DNA of 6,970 nucleotides from Calditrichota bacterium (lineage in GTDB: Bacteria; Calditrichota; Calditrichia; RBG-13-44-9): contig JAFGSO010000038.1 of assembly GCA_016934605.1 (NCBI GenBank), positions 1-6,970 on the forward strand. Direction: 5' to 3'. The notes below the pieces were generated by a model. It searched no databases. It was not told the origin of the DNA and saw only the letters and a list, made by a program, of their open reading frames with translations. Below are positions 4,363-6,970 of this stretch, in pieces. The translations under genes were made by a program, and so were the position numbers. Position 1 is the stretch's first letter. Each line of letters begins with the position of its first letter.

Positions 4363-6183
4363 ATGAAGCGAAAGATTCAGGAAAAACTGGAAAATCTCTC
4401 TACCCAGCCGGGAGTGTACCTGTTCCGGAACAATGAGGGTAAGGTCCTCTATGTGGGCAAGGCAAAAAATCTCAGAAACCGGGTACGCAGCTACTTTCAG
4501 GAAAACCGACCGCTGGATCTGAAAACCGGAGTCATGATCCGGAAAATATCCGACCTGGAAACGATTATTGTGGATAATGAGGTTGAAGCACTGATCCTGG
4601 AATCAAACCTGGTAAAAAAATATAAACCACGCTACAATGTCAATCTGCGGGACGATAAAAGCTATCCCTATATCCGCATCACCAGTGAACCGATACCCAG
4701 GATTTTCGTCACCCGTAAAATCATCAAAGATGGTTCAAAATACCTGGGGCCCTATACCGATGTACGTCACCTGCGAAACATTATGCGAACCGTTCGGAAA
4801 ATATTTCCCATCCGGTCGTGCAAATACTACCTGGATGACGATATCATTGCCCGGAAAAAAATCCGGGTGTGCCTGGATTATCATATCAAACGCTGCCAGG
4901 GACCCTGCGAGGGACTGGTAAGCACCGAAGAATATAACAGGATGATCAATCAGGTTGAGAAATTCCTGCGGGGGAAAACCCGTGAACTGCTGGAGGAGCT
5001 GAATTCCCGGATGAAGGAGGAGGCGGAAGCGCTCAACTTTGAGCAGGCAGCCCGTCTGCGGGATCAAATGGAGATGATTGAAAATTACTACTTCAACTCT
5101 CAGAAAATCGTGATGACCGATTCTGAGGATCGTGACGTGGTTGCACTGGCGGTGGACGGAGAAGATGCCTGTTCGGTAATCTTCAAAATTCGCGATGGCA
5201 AAGTAATCGGTCGACAGCATTTTTACCTGGATGGGGTGGAGGATAAGGAACGCAATGAAATCCTGAGCGGCTTTCTCCAGCAGTATTATCAGGATGTTGA
5301 TATGTATCCGAATCAGATCCTGCTTCCCGGAGAACCACAGGAGATGGAACTTATCACCAACTGGCTCAATCGCAAGGCCGGACACCGGGTGGAATTAACT
5401 GTTCCGCAGATCGGTGAAAAGAAAAAACTGATTGAGCTCGCCCGGAAAAACGCCGCCTATCTTCTGAAAGATCTGATGATCCAAAAAGAAAAAAGGAAGG
5501 ATCATATCGCCTATCCGGTGAAGGTGCTTCAGCAGGATCTTCAACTGCCGGAACCACCCCGAATCATTGAAGCGTTTGACATATCCAATCTGCAGGGACA
5601 GGATGCAGTGGGCTCGCTGGTGCAATTTTATAATGGGAAGCCCCGGAAAAGTGAGTATCGTCATTTTAAGATTCGTAGCAAATTCACTCCCGATGATTTT
5701 GCCATGATGCATGAGATAGTCTCCCGGCGCTATAAGAGGCTTCTGGAGGAAAAAGGAATGATGCCCGACCTGATACTGATTGACGGAGGGAAGGGACAAC
5801 TTTCCAGCGCCCTGCAGGCTTTACGGGAGCTCGGAATAAAGGATCAGCCGGTTATTGGTTTGGCCAAACGCCTGGAAGAGGTATTCGTGCCCAATATCAG
5901 CGATCCGCAGAATATTCCCAAAAGCTCCGCCGGCCTGAAGCTTCTGCAGCAGATCAGGGATGAATCGCACCGGTTTGCCATCACCTACCATCGTAAACTG
6001 CGCGACCGGCGGAGCATGAAATCACCACTGGATGAAATCGATGGAATTGGACCGAAGAGGAAGGCATCGCTTCTTCGAGCTTTCGGTTCACTTAAAAAAA
6101 TCCGGGAGGCTTCGCTGGAGGATTTGGTAGAGAAAGGGAAATTACCTGAAAAGATCGCCCTGAAACTGCTGGATGCTTTCTAA
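4363..6183 (+). CDS. uvrC: UvrC, excinuclease ABC subunit C
   Basis: The product is complete at 606 aa, the usual UvrC length. The N-terminal GIY-YIG nuclease has GVY at 17-19, YVG at 30-32, Arg40 and the metal-binding Glu80 in 'EALILESNLVKKY'; it makes the 3' cut. Cys153, 170, 178 and 182 form the iron-sulfur cluster site. The UVR domain that binds UvrB covers about 207-245 ('EALNFEQAARLRDQME'). The RNase H-like nuclease that makes the 5' cut has Asp406 (FDISN), Asp445, Asp474 (LIDGGKGQ) and His536 (ESHRF). Two helix-hairpin-helix motifs end the protein from ~557 ('DEIDGIGPKRKASLLRAFGS'). All catalytic residues are present. With UvrA and UvrB it excises bulky DNA lesions in the cytoplasm. 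GGAG at 4351-4354 lies 8 bp before ATG 4363 and fixes the start. It is monocistronic here, and no clear terminator follows. Confidence 0.98.
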   Translation: MKRKIQEKLENLSTQPGVYLFRNNEGKVLYVGKAKNLRNRVRSYFQENRPLDLKTGVMIRKISDLETIIVDNEVEALILESNLVKKYKPRYNVNLRDDKSYPYIRITSEPIPRIFVTRKIIKDGSKYLGPYTDVRHLRNIMRTVRKIFPIRSCKYYLDDDIIARKKIRVCLDYHIKRCQGPCEGLVSTEEYNRMINQVEKFLRGKTRELLEELNSRMKEEAEALNFEQAARLRDQMEMIENYYFNSQKIVMTDSEDRDVVALAVDGEDACSVIFKIRDGKVIGRQHFYLDGVEDKERNEILSGFLQQYYQDVDMYPNQILLPGEPQEMELITNWLNRKAGHRVELTVPQIGEKKKLIELARKNAAYLLKDLMIQKEKRKDHIAYPVKVLQQDLQLPEPPRIIEAFDISNLQGQDAVGSLVQFYNGKPRKSEYRHFKIRSKFTPDDFAMMHEIVSRRYKRLLEEKGMMPDLILIDGGKGQLSSALQALRELGIKDQPVIGLAKRLEEVFVPNISDPQNIPKSSAGLKLLQQIRDESHRFAITYHRKLRDRRSMKSPLDEIDGIGPKRKASLLRAFGSLKKIREASLEDLVEKGKLPEKIALKLLDAF

Positions 6184-6381
6184 GGAAAAGGAAAAATAAA
6201 CATCTGTTCATAGTCGGAGATGCTCAGCGTCTGAGAACGCCGGGTTGGTTTATTAGATATCTTTGGGGCCTGGTTGCTTGCATTTCATTTCATCTTTATT
6301 TCATTGTCACCTCATCCTCACGGATTTTACATCACACTGTTTTTCTGTCCCGTGTTTTTGGCGTAGGGTGATACCTTTTTT
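6184..6381 (+). other. Intergenic stretch after uvrC, no gene seen
   Basis: No coding frame, RNA gene or T-run terminator is evident. A small perfect hairpin CTCAG-CGT-CTGAG (6223-6235) is followed by AACGCCGGGTTGG, which resembles the GACGCCGGGCTGA start of the repeats further right and may be an old remnant. The rest is T-rich and unstructured. Confidence 0.4.
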
Positions 6382-6450
6382 ATGACGCCCTTACAGGGCT
6401 TGGGTTTCTTAATATGTTCCTATTTATCCCGGCGTCTTCAGGACGCCGGG
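6382..6450. repeat. Truncated repeat copy plus perfect 9-bp hairpin
   Basis: 6382-6408 matches the TATGGCGCCCTTACAGGGCTTGG part of the larger repeats and then stops resembling them. It is followed by CCCGGCGTC-TTCAG-GACGCCGGG (6428-6450), a perfect 9-bp stem with a 5-nt loop and no T-run. The right arm of that hairpin is also the first 9 bases of the first full repeat copy. Confidence 0.7.
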
Positions 6451-6633
6451 CTGACATATGGCGCCCTTACAGGGCTTGGTTATTTTCTATATCTTGAAAA
6501 TCTTGGCGGTAAATATTGTTTCCACATTACCCGGTCTGTCTCAGTGCTCCGGAACAAAGCCCTGAAAGGGCGAGATAAAAAATCGATTGCAGATTACCCC
6601 GCTTTGCCTGTTCTCTTTCAATCGCCTCAAAAA
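6442..6633. repeat. ~191-bp intergenic element, copy 1
   Basis: The copy begins GACGCCGGGCTGACATATGG and ends in CAATCGCCTCAAAAA. Inside it, 6462-6481 and 6553-6572 are inverted relative to each other (18 of 20 bases), and each arm is itself a small palindrome, GCCCT-TAC-AGGGC type. No transposase or protein domain is present, and the reading frame is not kept between copies. It is likely a non-autonomous mobile or REP-like element. Confidence 0.85.
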
Positions 6634-6652
6634 ATCTATATCAGACCATTAA

Positions 6653-6843
6653 GACGCCGGGCTGACATATGGCGCCCTTACAGGGCTTGGTTTTTTCTAT
6701 ATCTTGAAAATCTTTGCGGTAAATATTGTTTCCACATTACCCGGTCTTATCCAGTTCTCAAGAACAAAGCCCTGTAAGGGCGAGATAAAACAGCGATTAC
6801 AGATTACCGCGCTTTGCCTGTTCTCTTTCAATCGCCTCAAAAA
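6653..6843. repeat. ~191-bp intergenic element, copy 2
   Basis: It matches copy 1 at roughly 90% identity with one single-base gap (near 6482 in copy 1), offset by about 210 bp. The inverted arms at 6673-6692 and 6763-6782 match in 19 of 20 bases. Most differences from copy 1 fall in two small patches, just before the right arm (about 6746-6760) and just after it (about 6790-6810). Confidence 0.85.
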
Positions 6844-6970
6844 GGGCCTTGAAATTCCCTTTCCCGAAGCTCTTGGAGCCCTTCCGCTGAATGATTTCAT
6901 AAAAAAGAGTTGGCCTGTCCTGAACCGGTTTGGTAAATATCTGAAGTAGATAACCGAATTCGTCGGTATC
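6844..6970 (+). other. Right edge, no gene called
   Basis: An 81-codon frame starting inside repeat copy 2 (6704) runs on to 6949, but its first half is repeat DNA. The last ~35 residues ('KGLEIPFPEALGALPLNDF...') have no recognised domain and no own start or ribosome site. They could be the 3' end of a gene broken by the repeat, or chance. Confidence 0.3.

Noticed and set aside
4735..5385. 216-aa open frame on the minus strand
   Set aside because: It lies wholly antisense to the well-supported uvrC gene and shows no recognisable motif.
5395..5799. 134-aa open frame on the minus strand
   Set aside because: Antisense shadow of the conserved UvrC nuclease region.
6223..6235. CTCAG-CGT-CTGAG as the uvrC terminator
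   Set aside because: A five-pair stem with a 3-nt loop and no T-run does not make a credible intrinsic terminator.
6382..6777. 131-aa open frame on the plus strand
   Set aside because: It runs through both repeat copies; the repeated segments give similar peptides only by chance of register, there is no ribosome site, and no domain is recognisable.
6704..6949. 81-aa open frame on the plus strand
   Set aside because: It starts inside repeat copy 2, its first half is repeat DNA, and it has no supported start.

Overview
The window looks like a chromosomal segment of an uncultured member of the Fibrobacterota–Chlorobiota–Bacteroidota (FCB) side of the bacterial tree, such as a Marinimicrobia-, KSB1- or Calditrichota-like lineage. 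The main clue is the first gene: a secreted metallopeptidase ending in a 'QNYPNPFN...SGLYIYRL' sorting/FlgD-like domain, a tail typical of those groups. The dense short intergenic repeats also fit. The exact phylum is an inference. UGA appears to be a normal stop codon here.

Layout from left to right. (1) 1-1173, +: 3' part of an M14 zinc carboxypeptidase with a C-terminal sorting tail, followed by an intrinsic terminator. (2) 1288-1420, +: a self-contained promoter, folded leader and strong terminator that reads as an unannotated small RNA of about 98 nt. (3) 1479-1825, +: a HigA-type antitoxin gene with promoter and palindromic operator, interrupted by an in-frame TGA and with no toxin beside it. 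(4) 1826-2096: gene-free, with traces of a degraded GC-rich repeat. (5) 2097-3163, +: a small unidentified ORF overlapping by 4 bp (ATGA) a bacterial-type poly(ADP-ribose) glycohydrolase (GGG-X7-QEE signature). (6) 3146-3566: a cluster of six GGGCGG-type and two CCCACC-type hairpins filling the whole gap between the glycohydrolase stop and the tRNA 3' end. (7) 3566-4061, -: secG followed 7 bp later by tRNA-Leu(GAG), the same order as secG-leuU in E. coli. (8) 4158-4236: an 8-bp tandem repeat in the divergent secG/uvrC promoter region. (9) 4363-6183, +: complete uvrC. (10) 6184-6970: no convincing gene, but two copies of a ~191-bp element with internal inverted ends, a truncated third copy and a perfect 9-bp hairpin.

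How the parts relate. The conserved core is secG-tRNA-Leu and uvrC (protein export, translation, nucleotide excision repair). The stretch 1174-3566 is an accessory patch: a decayed antitoxin, an ADP-ribose hydrolase likely to reverse ADP-ribosylation, and repeat arrays. Some of the repeat hairpins have U-tracts on the minus strand and probably terminate the secG-tRNA transcript. I see no complete multi-gene defence or biosynthetic system. The most promising novelties are the small RNA candidate, the small ORF coupled to the glycohydrolase, and the repeat family that appears to have written the last residues of the glycohydrolase.
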